From Algoriphagus marinus (GTDB lineage: Bacteria > Bacteroidota > Bacteroidia > Cytophagales > Cyclobacteriaceae): 64,000 nucleotides of DNA. Made by a program: the position numbers and the translations under genes. Position 1 is the stretch's first letter. Each line of letters begins with the position of its first letter. Below are positions 25,582 to 34,237 of this stretch, in pieces. A model generated the notes under the pieces. It saw only the letters and a program-made list of their open reading frames with translations, did not search any database and was not told the DNA's origin. Location: NCBI RefSeq assembly GCF_001936475.1, contig NZ_MSPQ01000016.1, positions 17,071-81,070 of the forward strand. The letters are read 5' to 3'.

Positions 25582-27159
25582 TTAGAATGATGTTGGACGA
25601 TCATTTCGATCTAAAAGGTCATCTGAATCATCATTAGCTCTACTTTGAAGTTTGATTGTGTTGCCACTGTCAAATTCCGATACGCCACTGGACTGACTGG
25701 AAAAAGAAGGTCTATATACCTCATTACCAGCAGCTGGATTTTGCATATTGCCGAAGTGATCCAAATCGGTGAATTTAGTGTACTTGCCAATAAATCGAAG
25801 TTTTACCGTATCCAAAGAACCATTTCTATGCTTGGCGATGATCACCTCACCCACTCCTTGGGTAGAATTGTGATCCTCATCCTCAGTGATTCCATAATAT
25901 TCAGGACGGTATAGGAACATTACCATATCAGCATCTTGCTCGATAGCTCCTGATTCTCTCAAATCCGAAAGTTGTGGACGCTTATCTCCTCCTCTTGTTT
26001 CCACTGCTCTGGATAATTGGGAAAGAGCAATGACTGGGACTGCTAATTCTTTAGCGATTTTCTTTAATGCTCTGGAAATACTGGCAATTTCTTGCTCTCG
26101 ATTTCCTCCACCTCCACCCTTGGAGTCTCCAGACATCAGCTGCAAATAATCAATTACGATCATTTGTATATCATGCTGAGCTTTAAGCTTTCGGCATTTT
26201 GCTCTCAATTCCAATATTGAAAGAGCGGGAGTATCATCTACGAATAGCGGAGCTTTGGAGAGCTTCGCTGTTTTATGTACCAACTGAGCCCATTCGTGCT
26301 CTGCCAATGATCCTTTTTTGATTTTTTCCGAATCTAATTCAGCTTCCGAGCTGATTAATCGATTCACCAACTGAATTGATGACATTTCCAGGGAGAAAAT
26401 CGCCACTGGTTTATTGTGATCCACAGCGGCATTTCTTAACACCGAAAGAACGAAAGCAGTCTTTCCCATTGCAGGTCTTGCGGCAATGATGACCAAGTCA
26501 GATTTTTGCCAACCGGAAGTCACACGATCCAATGCTGTAAATCCTGAAGGAACTCCTGTCAACCCATCTTTTTGAAGTTTTCTGGCTTCTAATTCTATGA
26601 TTGCTTCGCGCATGATTGACTTCATATCGGAATAGTTCTTTCGAATATTCTTTTCAGAAATCTCAAACAGACTCTGCTCCATTTTATCCAAGAGCTCAAA
26701 AACATCAGTAGTTTCCTCGTAAGCATCCCGCTGAATATCAGAAGAGATCCGAATCATCTCACGCTTGATGGACTGCTCTGTGATGATTCGAGCATGGTAT
26801 TCTATATTGGCAGCTGAAGCTACTTTTGAAGTCAATTCGGTAACATAAAATGCTCCACCAGCCACTTCCAAAGAACCATTTTTCCGAAGCTGAGAAGTGA
26901 CAGTAAGCAAATCAATTGGCTGACTTTCAGTAAACAAGTCCAAAATCGCTTGAAAAATAACTTGGTGGGAATCCTTGTAAAAGCTTTCCACCTTAAGGAT
27001 ATCAATCACATTGGTGAGAGCATCTTTTTCAAGCATCAAAGCACCAAGAACAGCTTCCTCCAGATCTGTGGCTTGAGGCGGCACTTTACCTAACTGAGAA
27101 GGAGGATTAGAAAAATTGGGTTTTCGTGTGATTCTAGGGTTTGGATTCTTTTCGGTCAT
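25582..27159 (-). CDS. dnaB: Replicative DNA helicase DnaB
   Basis: A 525-residue DnaB, slightly longer than E. coli DnaB because of N- and C-terminal tails. The N-terminal helical domain spans about 25-130; the RecA-like motor starts near 200 with the Walker A loop ARPAMGKT at 227-234 and Walker B VIDYLQLM, followed by RGGDKRPQLSDLRESGAIEQDAD. It unwinds DNA at the fork with DnaG. No intein is present. A TACATTTG -7-like box lies only 4 bp before the ATG, which would imply a very short or absent leader; this is weak evidence. Confidence 0.97.
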   Translation of the reverse strand: MTEKNPNPRITRKPNFSNPPSQLGKVPPQATDLEEAVLGALMLEKDALTNVIDILKVESFYKDSHQVIFQAILDLFTESQPIDLLTVTSQLRKNGSLEVAGGAFYVTELTSKVASAANIEYHARIITEQSIKREMIRISSDIQRDAYEETTDVFELLDKMEQSLFEISEKNIRKNYSDMKSIMREAIIELEARKLQKDGLTGVPSGFTALDRVTSGWQKSDLVIIAARPAMGKTAFVLSVLRNAAVDHNKPVAIFSLEMSSIQLVNRLISSEAELDSEKIKKGSLAEHEWAQLVHKTAKLSKAPLFVDDTPALSILELRAKCRKLKAQHDIQMIVIDYLQLMSGDSKGGGGGNREQEIASISRALKKIAKELAVPVIALSQLSRAVETRGGDKRPQLSDLRESGAIEQDADMVMFLYRPEYYGITEDEDHNSTQGVGEVIIAKHRNGSLDTVKLRFIGKYTKFTDLDHFGNMQNPAAGNEVYRPSFSSQSSGVSEFDSGNTIKLQSRANDDSDDLLDRNDRPTSF

Positions 27160-27255
27160 AAAACAAATGTATTCGCTTTAAATCAAGAGTTTTGAACAAC
27201 TTTTACAAAAGTTATCAACATCAATCAAAGCAAAAATCAAGCCCATGAGCCTTAA

Positions 27256-27939
27256 CTATTTATAATAAACTCCATTTCTGTAACCCCGAAACATACTGCA
27301 AAGCATTGCCCAAGTAAAGTGCCATAGCATTTCAGAAAATGGGATATTGAAAATTTCCAAACCTAAAATGGGTTTTTTTAGCATTCCGTATGTATCCCAA
27401 AAATGCGGGAAGAATAAATTAAAATTGATGTAATAAATCAAAAATGAAATCCCTAAAGTGGCAAAAGCCGAAATAATTGATAAACCAATCAAATCTGGTC
27501 GCTGAATCCAAATGTAAACGGATAGAAGAAAAAACGTCAGAAAAGTCACATAGCCGGAATGAATACCTAAAAGCATACTAAAGACCGTTAAACTGCCGCA
27601 ACCAATGAGAAACAAAAAAAAGAAATCTCTGTTTTTGGCTGGCGTTTGCTTGCTGAAATTGATCTCCTTTTTTGTAAAAGAAGAATGGATATAACCTCCT
27701 ACCCCAAACAAGGCAAAGCCAATAATATAGTCCTCGAACCCAACTACTCCCTCTCCAAAAAGTGTAGGCGGGCGCCAATAATCTCTAAAATACCATACTT
27801 CTGCTATTATCCCCATCAATCCACCGACGGCTCCTACTTTGATCATACCACTTTTCCAAGGACTTTTGAAGTAAATAATACCCCAAGGAATCATATAAAG
27901 TAAGGCTAGTATTAGGTAGGCGAATTTATCAGGGAGCAT
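27256..27939 (-). CDS. Multi-spanning membrane protein, lycopene-cyclase-domain-like
   Basis: A 227-residue integral membrane protein with about seven hydrophobic segments. Two related acidic signatures, GFEDYIIGFALFGVGGYI near 67-84 and IFNIPFSEMLWHFTWAML near 193-210, occur one per half. That resembles the heterodimeric-type (CarR/CrtY) lycopene cyclase domain, in which paired Pxx-E-E/D motifs recur. No carotenoid genes are nearby, so the role is uncertain. It is divergent from mpl and precedes dnaB by 96 bp. Confidence 0.65.
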   Translation of the reverse strand: MLPDKFAYLILALLYMIPWGIIYFKSPWKSGMIKVGAVGGLMGIIAEVWYFRDYWRPPTLFGEGVVGFEDYIIGFALFGVGGYIHSSFTKKEINFSKQTPAKNRDFFFLFLIGCGSLTVFSMLLGIHSGYVTFLTFFLLSVYIWIQRPDLIGLSIISAFATLGISFLIYYINFNLFFPHFWDTYGMLKKPILGLEIFNIPFSEMLWHFTWAMLCSMFRGYRNGVYYK

Positions 27940-28012
27940 GTTGAATAATTAGGACCGCGAAAGTAATCAAATTGAATTCTTCAAAAAATCTTTCGATTTA
28001 AAGAGCTTTCGG

Positions 28013-28044
28013 TTCGAGTAGGCCATCTTTTATTTTTAAGTTTG
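28013..28044 (+). promoter_or_regulatory. Possible promoter for mpl
   Basis: A perfect TAAGTTTG -7 box at 28037-28044 lies 31 bp before the mpl start. The -33 position holds only TTCG at 28013-28016, 20 bp away. Confidence 0.35.
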
Positions 28045-28075
28045 GAAAATTAATAAAACTATACCAACTAAAAGA

Positions 28076-29431
28076 ATGAACAACTATCATTTCATCGCGA
28101 TTGGAGGGGCTGTGATGCATAATTTGGCCTTAGCCTTGGTAGAAAAAGGATATCAAGTCACAGGTTCTGACGATGAGATCTATGAGCCATCACGAACTCG
28201 ACTCGAAAAAGCTGGCATTCTTCCAAAAGAATACGGTTGGTTCCCCAATAAAATCACTCCAGACTTGGATGGCATCATACTGGGAATGCATGCACGATTG
28301 GAAAATCCAGAACTTCAAAAAGCACAGGAGTTGGGAATTCCTGTTTACTCCTTTCCTGAATTTATATTCAACCAAAGTCAGAATAAAAAAAGAGTGGTAA
28401 TAGGAGGTTCACATGGAAAAACCTCCATCACCTCTATAATTCTGCATGTATTGAAAGATCAAAATGTAGATTTTGATTACTTGGTGGGTGCTCAAATCGA
28501 AGGCTTTGACCTGATGGTTAGACTTTCAGATGCTCCGATCATCATTATTGAAGGCGATGAATACTTGACTTCACCATTGGACCGAACCTCCAAATTTTTT
28601 CATTACAAGCATGATATTGCACTAGTCAGCGGGATCGCCTGGGATCACTTTAATGTTTTCCCGGATTTTGAAGGTTACAAATCACTCTTTAGTCAGTTTA
28701 TGGAAATGACTCCGGAAAAAGGTGAATTAATTTATTGCGAAGCTGATCCACTGGTAAAAACTGCCGCAGAGAAAGCGGATATTACAGGAAAGAAAACGCC
28801 ATACAAAGCCCACCCATCTTTGATTGAAGGAGGAAAAACCTTTCTAAAAACAGAAAATGGACTTGTTCCAATTCAAATTTTTGGAGAGCATAACCTACAA
28901 AACCTCCAAGGTGCCATGAATATTTGCAAATCAATCGGTATTACACCTGAAGCGTTCTATAAAAGCATTCAATCATTCAAAGGTGCGGCAAAAAGGCAGG
29001 AAGTGATTCTAGATACAGGATCCAGTACTATTTATCGAGATTTTGCTCATGCTCCTTCTAAGCTACAAGCTACAGTTCGGGCAGTAAAGACTCAATTCCC
29101 AGAACGACAATTGATCGCCGTGCAGGAATTACATACTTACTCTTCTTTGAACAAGGATTTTCTACCGAACTATGCACATACGATGGATCCTGCAGATATT
29201 GCAGTAGTTTATCTCAATCCCCATGCAGTAGCTTTGAAAAAACTTGAATTAATGGATGAGGAAACCCTCAGAGCCGGATTCAAGCGACCTGACCTAAAAT
29301 TATTCACTGATAGCTCAGCATTAAAGGATTTTCTTTTATCGCTTGACTATTCCAATTCCAACCTGCTATTGATGAGTTCGGGAAACTATGACAATATGGA
29401 CCTTGAAGTCATCAAAGCAAAATTCAACTAA
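28076..29431 (+). CDS. mpl: UDP-MurNAc:L-Ala-gamma-D-Glu-meso-DAP ligase (murein recycling), Mpl
   Basis: A 451-residue Mur-ligase family enzyme that reattaches recycled tripeptide to UDP-MurNAc. An N-terminal nucleotide-binding domain opens with AIGGAVMHNLALALVEKGYQVTGSD in the Mpl/MurC style. The ATP loop GSHGKTS is at 111-117, the central IEGDEYLTSPLDRTSKF segment near 160-176 is characteristic of Mpl, and the C-terminal domain contains RDFAHAPSKL. MurC is a related alternative, but the shortened N-terminal glycine motif and EGDEY segment favour Mpl. The exonuclease gene begins 2 bp after its stop. Confidence 0.88.
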   Translation: MNNYHFIAIGGAVMHNLALALVEKGYQVTGSDDEIYEPSRTRLEKAGILPKEYGWFPNKITPDLDGIILGMHARLENPELQKAQELGIPVYSFPEFIFNQSQNKKRVVIGGSHGKTSITSIILHVLKDQNVDFDYLVGAQIEGFDLMVRLSDAPIIIIEGDEYLTSPLDRTSKFFHYKHDIALVSGIAWDHFNVFPDFEGYKSLFSQFMEMTPEKGELIYCEADPLVKTAAEKADITGKKTPYKAHPSLIEGGKTFLKTENGLVPIQIFGEHNLQNLQGAMNICKSIGITPEAFYKSIQSFKGAAKRQEVILDTGSSTIYRDFAHAPSKLQATVRAVKTQFPERQLIAVQELHTYSSLNKDFLPNYAHTMDPADIAVVYLNPHAVALKKLELMDEETLRAGFKRPDLKLFTDSSALKDFLLSLDYSNSNLLLMSSGNYDNMDLEVIKAKFN

Positions 29432-29433
29432 TC

Positions 29434-30237
29434 ATGAAATTAAATTTAAGAAACTCCATTGCATTTTTTGATCTTGAGGCTACCGGGACAAATATTTCCA
29501 CAGATCGGATCGTAGAGATTTCGATCGTGAAACTTCATCCTGACGGTGGGCAAGATATTTATACCCGGCAGATCAATCCTACAATTCCAATTCCTTTGGA
29601 AGCCTCCTTGATACATGGGATTTATGATAAAGACATCAAAGACAAGCCCACTTTTAAGGATTTGTCACGAGAGATATACGCTTTTATTGGTCAATCAGAT
29701 CTTTCTGGTTTCAATGTATTAAAGTATGATATTCCACTTTTGGTAGAGGAATTTTTGAGATCAGGGATCGAATTTGATATCGACAAGCGAAACCTATTGG
29801 ATTCTCAAAAGATCTTCCACATGATGGAAAAGCGGAATTTGACGGCAGCTTATAAATTTTATTGTGGGAAAGATCTAAAGAATGCACATAGTGCGGAAGC
29901 AGATACATTGGCAACTTTGGACGTGTTCAAAGCTCAAGTCGAGCGATACCTCGGAGAGGAAATGGAGGATTTGCAAGGAAACAAACTGGGGGTTTTTGAA
30001 AATGATATGAAAAAGCTTCATGAGTTACTCAATGAAAAAATGGTTGATCTTGCCGGACGCTTTGTCTTCAATGACAAAGGCGAAGAAGTTTTCAATTTCG
30101 GAAAGCAAAAAGGAAAAACCATTTCTCAAGTACTCAAAGAGGAACCTGGTTATTATGATTGGATGATGCGGGGTGATTTTCCGCTAGACACCAAAAGAAA
30201 GCTTACTCAGGTGAAGTTGAGAGGATTTAATCAGTAA
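29434..30237 (+). CDS. DEDD-family 3'-5' exonuclease, DnaQ-like
   Basis: A 267-residue protein. Residues 1-175 form a DnaQ-type exonuclease: FFDLEATG gives Asp13 and Glu15, GFNVLKYDIPLL the third acid and HSAEADTLAT the His and last Asp. The C-terminal 75 residues (FNFGKQKGKTISQVLKEEPGYYDWMMRGDFP) match the small domain found after DNA polymerase III epsilon-like exonucleases in this phylum. It could proofread or process DNA. It is tightly coupled to mpl. Confidence 0.9.
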   Translation: MKLNLRNSIAFFDLEATGTNISTDRIVEISIVKLHPDGGQDIYTRQINPTIPIPLEASLIHGIYDKDIKDKPTFKDLSREIYAFIGQSDLSGFNVLKYDIPLLVEEFLRSGIEFDIDKRNLLDSQKIFHMMEKRNLTAAYKFYCGKDLKNAHSAEADTLATLDVFKAQVERYLGEEMEDLQGNKLGVFENDMKKLHELLNEKMVDLAGRFVFNDKGEEVFNFGKQKGKTISQVLKEEPGYYDWMMRGDFPLDTKRKLTQVKLRGFNQ

Positions 30238-30303
30238 TTTGAGTTTTTGTCCAATAGAAATTATAGTACGCCTAACCTATAGTCTGAAAGGAAATCTTAA
30301 AAT

Positions 30304-30337
30304 AAAAAAATGACCGCAGATTTGCGGTCATTTTTTT
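30304..30337 (+). terminator. Rho-independent terminator (bidirectional)
   Basis: AAAAAATGACCGCA pairs with TGCGGTCATTTTTT around a tiny loop, with T-runs on both strands. It lies between the convergent exonuclease and M48 protease genes. Confidence 0.9.
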
Positions 30338-30401
30338 ATGCTATAATATTCGTCATCATAATTTTTACAATCGGTAAGGACGACTTTTTCTTGCTCAGTA
30401 T

Positions 30402-31196
30402 TTACTTCGATTGCTCATAATATTGCATCGCTTTTGGCATTTGCTGATTCAATTTTTCAATTCTGGATTCTGGACCAGGGTGAGTGGAAAGAAATTCAGG
30501 GGGCGAACCTCCCCCAACTGCGGACATTCTTTCCCAAAATATAGGTGCTTGTCGAGGGTCGTATCCTGCTACAGCCATAAAAACCAAACCTAATTCATCT
30601 GCTTCTAATTCATGTTTTCGTGAAAAACTAAGCATCCCCAATTCACTTCCAATACCTACTGATTGAAGGAATATAGCTTGAGTCAATGTTGGGTTCTGAC
30701 CTATTGCTGAGGAGAGCATACTCATTCCAAAGTTTGCGGCCAGACCATTAGACATTCGTTCTCTGGAGTGTGATGCTACCGCGTGAGCGATTTCATGTCC
30801 CATTACAACTGCAATCCCTGTATCATCCTGCGTAATAGGCATAATACCCGTGTAGAATGCAACTTTCCCACCTGGCATACACCATGCATTGACTTGGTCA
30901 CTTTGAATCAAGTTGAATTGCCAATCAAATGATGCAGCAACTTCCGGATAGCCTTCCTGAATCAAAAACTTCTCTACTGCAGCGGCCATTCGCTTTCCTA
31001 CACGGACAACAGCTTGACCTTGAGCAGTATTAGTGACGACTTTTTCTTCTTTTAGCACTTGACTGTATTGTTCATTGACTAAAGGCATAATCTCTGCATC
31101 TGAGACAGCATCCAATCTAGATCTTCCAGTAAAAGGAACTTTGGAGCATGCATAAAGCAGAAAACCTAAAACAATAAAAGTAATTATCTTTTTCAT
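30402..31196 (-). CDS. M48-family metalloprotease lipoprotein
   Basis: A 264-residue periplasmic zinc protease resembling BepA/LoiP. A lipobox ends at Cys17 (LLYACSK). The zinc motif HEIAH is at 134-138 (ligands His134, His138; catalytic Glu135), and Glu198 in LEADELG is the third ligand. No TPR domain follows, so it is the short LoiP type. Such proteases degrade or assist misfolded outer-membrane proteins. It is divergent from the DUF4442 gene. Confidence 0.92.
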   Translation of the reverse strand: MKKIITFIVLGFLLYACSKVPFTGRSRLDAVSDAEIMPLVNEQYSQVLKEEKVVTNTAQGQAVVRVGKRMAAAVEKFLIQEGYPEVAASFDWQFNLIQSDQVNAWCMPGGKVAFYTGIMPITQDDTGIAVVMGHEIAHAVASHSRERMSNGLAANFGMSMLSSAIGQNPTLTQAIFLQSVGIGSELGMLSFSRKHELEADELGLVFMAVAGYDPRQAPIFWERMSAVGGGSPPEFLSTHPGPESRIEKLNQQMPKAMQYYEQSK

Positions 31197-31275
31197 GGTG
31201 ATTATTTTATAAAAGCAAGGTTCAAATTAAGTACCAGAATAATTTTTTATTTACTTTAAGGACAAATTGAATTAT

Positions 31276-31782
31276 ATGGAAGCTCAAAAAACGCAAATCT
31301 CTTTAAATAGCCAAGCATTGGACTATCAAAAGAAAATGATTAATCCTCTCGTTTTTTGGTTTGCCATGCTTGCCAAACTTCCATCCGCGGTTTTTTGGAG
31401 AATCCGAATTAAAAGTATTTCCCCAGAAAAATGTGAAGTAACCATACCCTATTTCTGGCGCTCCCAAAATCCTTTTAAATCTATTTATTTTGCGGCTATG
31501 GCAGGGGCAGCGGAACTCAGTACTGGCGCTCTTTGCCAATTGGCATTAGCAGGTAAAGGAAAGTTTTCAATGTTGGTGGTTGATTTTCGTGCTGAATATT
31601 TCAAAAAAGCGAATGAGAAGATCACGTTTACCTGTAACCAAGGAATCGAATTGTTCGAACTCATCGATAGCATGGATATCAATGGAACAGAACAATTAAT
31701 GTTGGTTTCAAGTGGTAAAAACCCGAAAGGAGAAGAAGTTGCCAGATTCTACGTAACCTGGTCTTTCAAGCGAAAAGCTTAA
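31276..31782 (+). CDS. DUF4442 hotdog-fold protein
   Basis: A 168-residue protein of the DUF4442 family, a hotdog-fold group related to acyl-CoA thioesterases. Landmarks are the central PYFWRSQNPFKSIYFAAMAGAAELSTG stretch (about 57-83) and the strand SMLVVDFRAEYFKKA. The ATG at 31276 is preferred; a TTG three codons earlier is possible. The active residues of true thioesterases are not obvious, so the enzyme role is tentative. Its stop overlaps the convergent gene at 31779 by 4 bp. Confidence 0.82.
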   Translation: MEAQKTQISLNSQALDYQKKMINPLVFWFAMLAKLPSAVFWRIRIKSISPEKCEVTIPYFWRSQNPFKSIYFAAMAGAAELSTGALCQLALAGKGKFSMLVVDFRAEYFKKANEKITFTCNQGIELFELIDSMDINGTEQLMLVSSGKNPKGEEVARFYVTWSFKRKA

Positions 31783-32510
31783 TAGATCCAGTCTTTTTCC
31801 CTGTCAATAAAGGAATTGAAGTGGGCATAAACCCGATCCTTTGGCCAATCCAAAAATTCATGATGCACATTTCCTTCATTGTATCGAATTACGATTTTAT
31901 CCCATTGAGCCCGATCTAGCTGATATTTGACCATTAGGTTTCTCCTTATTGAATCTGATTCAATAATTGCATAATACCCTTCCCTCCTCCTATCCCATTC
32001 CTTCTTTTTTTCATATTCTCGGGCCTGTTTAGCCTTTTTTGTGAAATAAGAAATCGCTCCATAGACTGCAAAGCCTCCATTTGGGGAACCTGAAGGACCG
32101 GCTGTCACTTGTCCTTTGGGAGATTTTTCAATTACTTCATTCGGATCGATTACCGTAAGCTTCCCATCTTTAAATCGAAAAGCATAAGGTTCTGATTTCA
32201 CCTCAAAAGTGGGGAGAAATCTTGCGCGATCCTGAATTTGAATTTGAAGGTAGCGGTCGTCTTTAAGTAGAATTTTTTGATCCAAAAAGCCCGGAAAGCT
32301 CACCAAAAGCGTATCTCCAGGCGTTGCTTTCAAATTAAAATAGCCTCGTTCGTTTGTAGAATCACTCGCTGTAGTACCCAAAACCGTGAGATAGACCCCT
32401 TCAAGGTATTTTTTATCATTTGAATCCAATACATTTCCCGAATAGGATAACTGCCCAAAAGCAAGACTAGCATGCAGTAAAAAGAAAAAGCCTAAAACCC
32501 ATTTTTTCAT
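31779..32510 (-). CDS. Secreted protein with carboxypeptidase-D-regulatory-like domain
   Basis: A 243-residue protein with a signal peptide (residues 1-19, ending AFGQ). Residues 20-95 (YSGNVLDSNDKKYLEGVYLTVLG then YFNLKATPGDTLLVSFPGFL) form a CarboxypepD_reg-like beta-sandwich, the same module that opens TonB-dependent SusC-type transporters. The rest is charged and contains no plug or barrel. It could be an envelope accessory factor. Convergent with the DUF4442 gene. Confidence 0.8.
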   Translation of the reverse strand: MKKWVLGFFFLLHASLAFGQLSYSGNVLDSNDKKYLEGVYLTVLGTTASDSTNERGYFNLKATPGDTLLVSFPGFLDQKILLKDDRYLQIQIQDRARFLPTFEVKSEPYAFRFKDGKLTVIDPNEVIEKSPKGQVTAGPSGSPNGGFAVYGAISYFTKKAKQAREYEKKKEWDRRREGYYAIIESDSIRRNLMVKYQLDRAQWDKIVIRYNEGNVHHEFLDWPKDRVYAHFNSFIDREKDWIY

Positions 32511-32589
32511 CTATGCGAAAATTATGGGCTTTAGACTTTTAAAGGAAATAATATCAGTTAAAGAAACTTAATAGTCAGAATTGAGGGCA

Positions 32590-33249
32590 CTATTCTGTGA
32601 TTTGAATCAACTTGTCAGTACCTAAAAACTCTGGAGTCTCGGTCCTATACCATGTTCGATTAGCTGGAATTTTCAACCCTTTAAATTCTATTAATCCATC
32701 TAAATAGATAATCTCTCCCTTTTGGTTAGGCTCATCTTGGTAGAATTTGTAAGCCTCCATTCTGAAACTTTCGGGATTTATGTAGAAATACCAAATGTCT
32801 TTTTCATAGGGCACCCGCACTACCAAGTAACTATTACCGTTCAATTCTTCCCTTTTTACTTCCTGATCTATTTGTGTTGCTGGGTCTCTCAATTTCATAG
32901 GAAGGCCCCAAAGGTACGTGTAGTAATTACGCATACGGATCGCTTGCTCATTATCTATTTCACCTTGAAAAACCTGGACTGAATCATTCCAAACAATATA
33001 ATTCAAAGTAGTATTCCTGTAGACCATTTTGGAGAGATTATTCTCAAAACTGACGGAATAAGATCTGGATTCTCTTGGAGCAGGCAAACTATCTATGAAT
33101 TTAAATGTGGCTTTTAGCTTAGGCCATAATTGATTTGGATCATGAAATTCAATTGATTTTCGAATCAATTCGGGTCCTGACAATTGATCAGTTGGAGTCG
33201 AACAACTTAAAATAAAGGAGGTAATAAATAAAAGGTAGACTTTGTTCAT
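32590..33249 (-). CDS. Lipoprotein, DUF6503-like
   Basis: A 219-residue lipoprotein. The frame extends upstream to 33336, but the ATG at 33249 gives a clean lipoprotein signal with lipobox Cys16 (FILSC). After the anchor comes a run typical of small Bacteroidota lipoproteins that fold like the LolA/LppX beta half-barrel (GPELIRKSIEFHDP, then strands with WYFYINPESFRMEAYKF and GEIIYLDGLIEFKGLKIP). The match to DUF6503 is from memory and moderate. It is divergent from gluQ with a 36 bp gap. Confidence 0.7.
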   Translation of the reverse strand: MNKVYLLFITSFILSCSTPTDQLSGPELIRKSIEFHDPNQLWPKLKATFKFIDSLPAPRESRSYSVSFENNLSKMVYRNTTLNYIVWNDSVQVFQGEIDNEQAIRMRNYYTYLWGLPMKLRDPATQIDQEVKREELNGNSYLVVRVPYEKDIWYFYINPESFRMEAYKFYQDEPNQKGEIIYLDGLIEFKGLKIPANRTWYRTETPEFLGTDKLIQITE

Positions 33250-33285
33250 GGTTCTTATTTTCCTGAATCTAACTATTTTCGAGAA

Positions 33286-34173
33286 ATGAATTTCAATCTC
33301 ACTCGCTTTGCTCCGACCCCCAGCGGCTTTCTTCACTTAGGGAATCTGTATTCTTTTTTGGCAACCAAAGTATTAGCAGAAAAGCATGGTGCTAAAATCC
33401 TCTTAAGAATTGATGATTTGGATCAGGAGCGCTATCGAGAAGAATATGTCCATGATATTTTTGAAACCTTGGATTTCTTGGAGCTTGAATATGATTTGGG
33501 TCCCAGAAATTTAAAAGAATTTGAGGTTAACTGGTCGCAAAAACACCGGATTTCGCTTTATCAAGACGCGCTTGAAGAAATACGAGAGAAAAAACTCGTA
33601 TTCGCTTGTGATTGCTCCCGGAAAAAAATCCATGAGATGGATTCAAGTGGTTATTACTTGGGACATTGCCAAGACCGTCGAATACCTTTAGATCGAAAAG
33701 AAGTTACCTGGAGATACAATGCATTAGAAACAGATTTTGTTTCACTCAAATCCTATCCAAATCAACTTGATAATTCATTGATATTACCTCCTGATATTGC
33801 TTTTTTTATTCTTCGAAAGAAAGATCTTCAACCGACCTACCAATTGACTTCTTTGATTGATGATCTTCATTTTGGGGTGAATCTGGTTGTAAGAGGACAA
33901 GATCTTTACAGTTCTACCCTTGCACAACTTGCCCTCGCAGAAAAGCTTTCAAAATCTAAGTTTTTAGATACTACTTTTTATCATCATCAGCTGCTGAAAG
34001 GTCCAAAAAAGAAAAAACTTTCAAAATCCGAAGGAGCAGCAGCAATCCAAACGCTCAGAAAAGCCGGCAAAAAACCAGCGGACATATATTTACTATTGGG
34101 GGAATACGTAGGCGAGCAATCTATTAAGGACTACCCAACCTTCCGGAATTATTTCATGAATAGGATAAAATAA
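33286..34173 (+). CDS. gluQ: Glutamyl-Q tRNA(Asp) synthetase
   Basis: A 295-residue truncated glutamyl-tRNA-synthetase paralog that glutamylates queuosine in tRNA(Asp). The class I HIGH-equivalent is FLHLGN at 15-20 and the KMSKS-equivalent KLSKS lies near 243. The zinc site characteristic of GluQ is present: Cys108, Cys110, Tyr123 or 124 and Cys128. No anticodon-binding domain follows, which separates it from GltX. It stands alone with a short intergenic start region shared with the divergent lipoprotein. Confidence 0.9.
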   Translation: MNFNLTRFAPTPSGFLHLGNLYSFLATKVLAEKHGAKILLRIDDLDQERYREEYVHDIFETLDFLELEYDLGPRNLKEFEVNWSQKHRISLYQDALEEIREKKLVFACDCSRKKIHEMDSSGYYLGHCQDRRIPLDRKEVTWRYNALETDFVSLKSYPNQLDNSLILPPDIAFFILRKKDLQPTYQLTSLIDDLHFGVNLVVRGQDLYSSTLAQLALAEKLSKSKFLDTTFYHHQLLKGPKKKKLSKSEGAAAIQTLRKAGKKPADIYLLLGEYVGEQSIKDYPTFRNYFMNRIK

Positions 34174-34206
34174 AAAGAGCCAAGGATGTAAATTGTCCCT
34201 GGCTCT
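34172..34206 (-). terminator. Rho-independent terminator for S10 peptidase
   Basis: On the minus strand GAGCCAGGGA pairs with TCCTTGGCTC (one mismatch) and is followed by TTTTTATTTT. It touches the stop codon of gluQ on the other strand. Confidence 0.75.
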
Positions 34207-34237
34207 CAAATATCTAGGTTCTTCTTGCTACTTAATT

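Noticed and set aside
27160..27180. Leaderless dnaB transcript
   Set aside because: A TACATTTG box lies 4 bp before the ATG, but no -33 element at proper spacing was found, so it is too weak to list.
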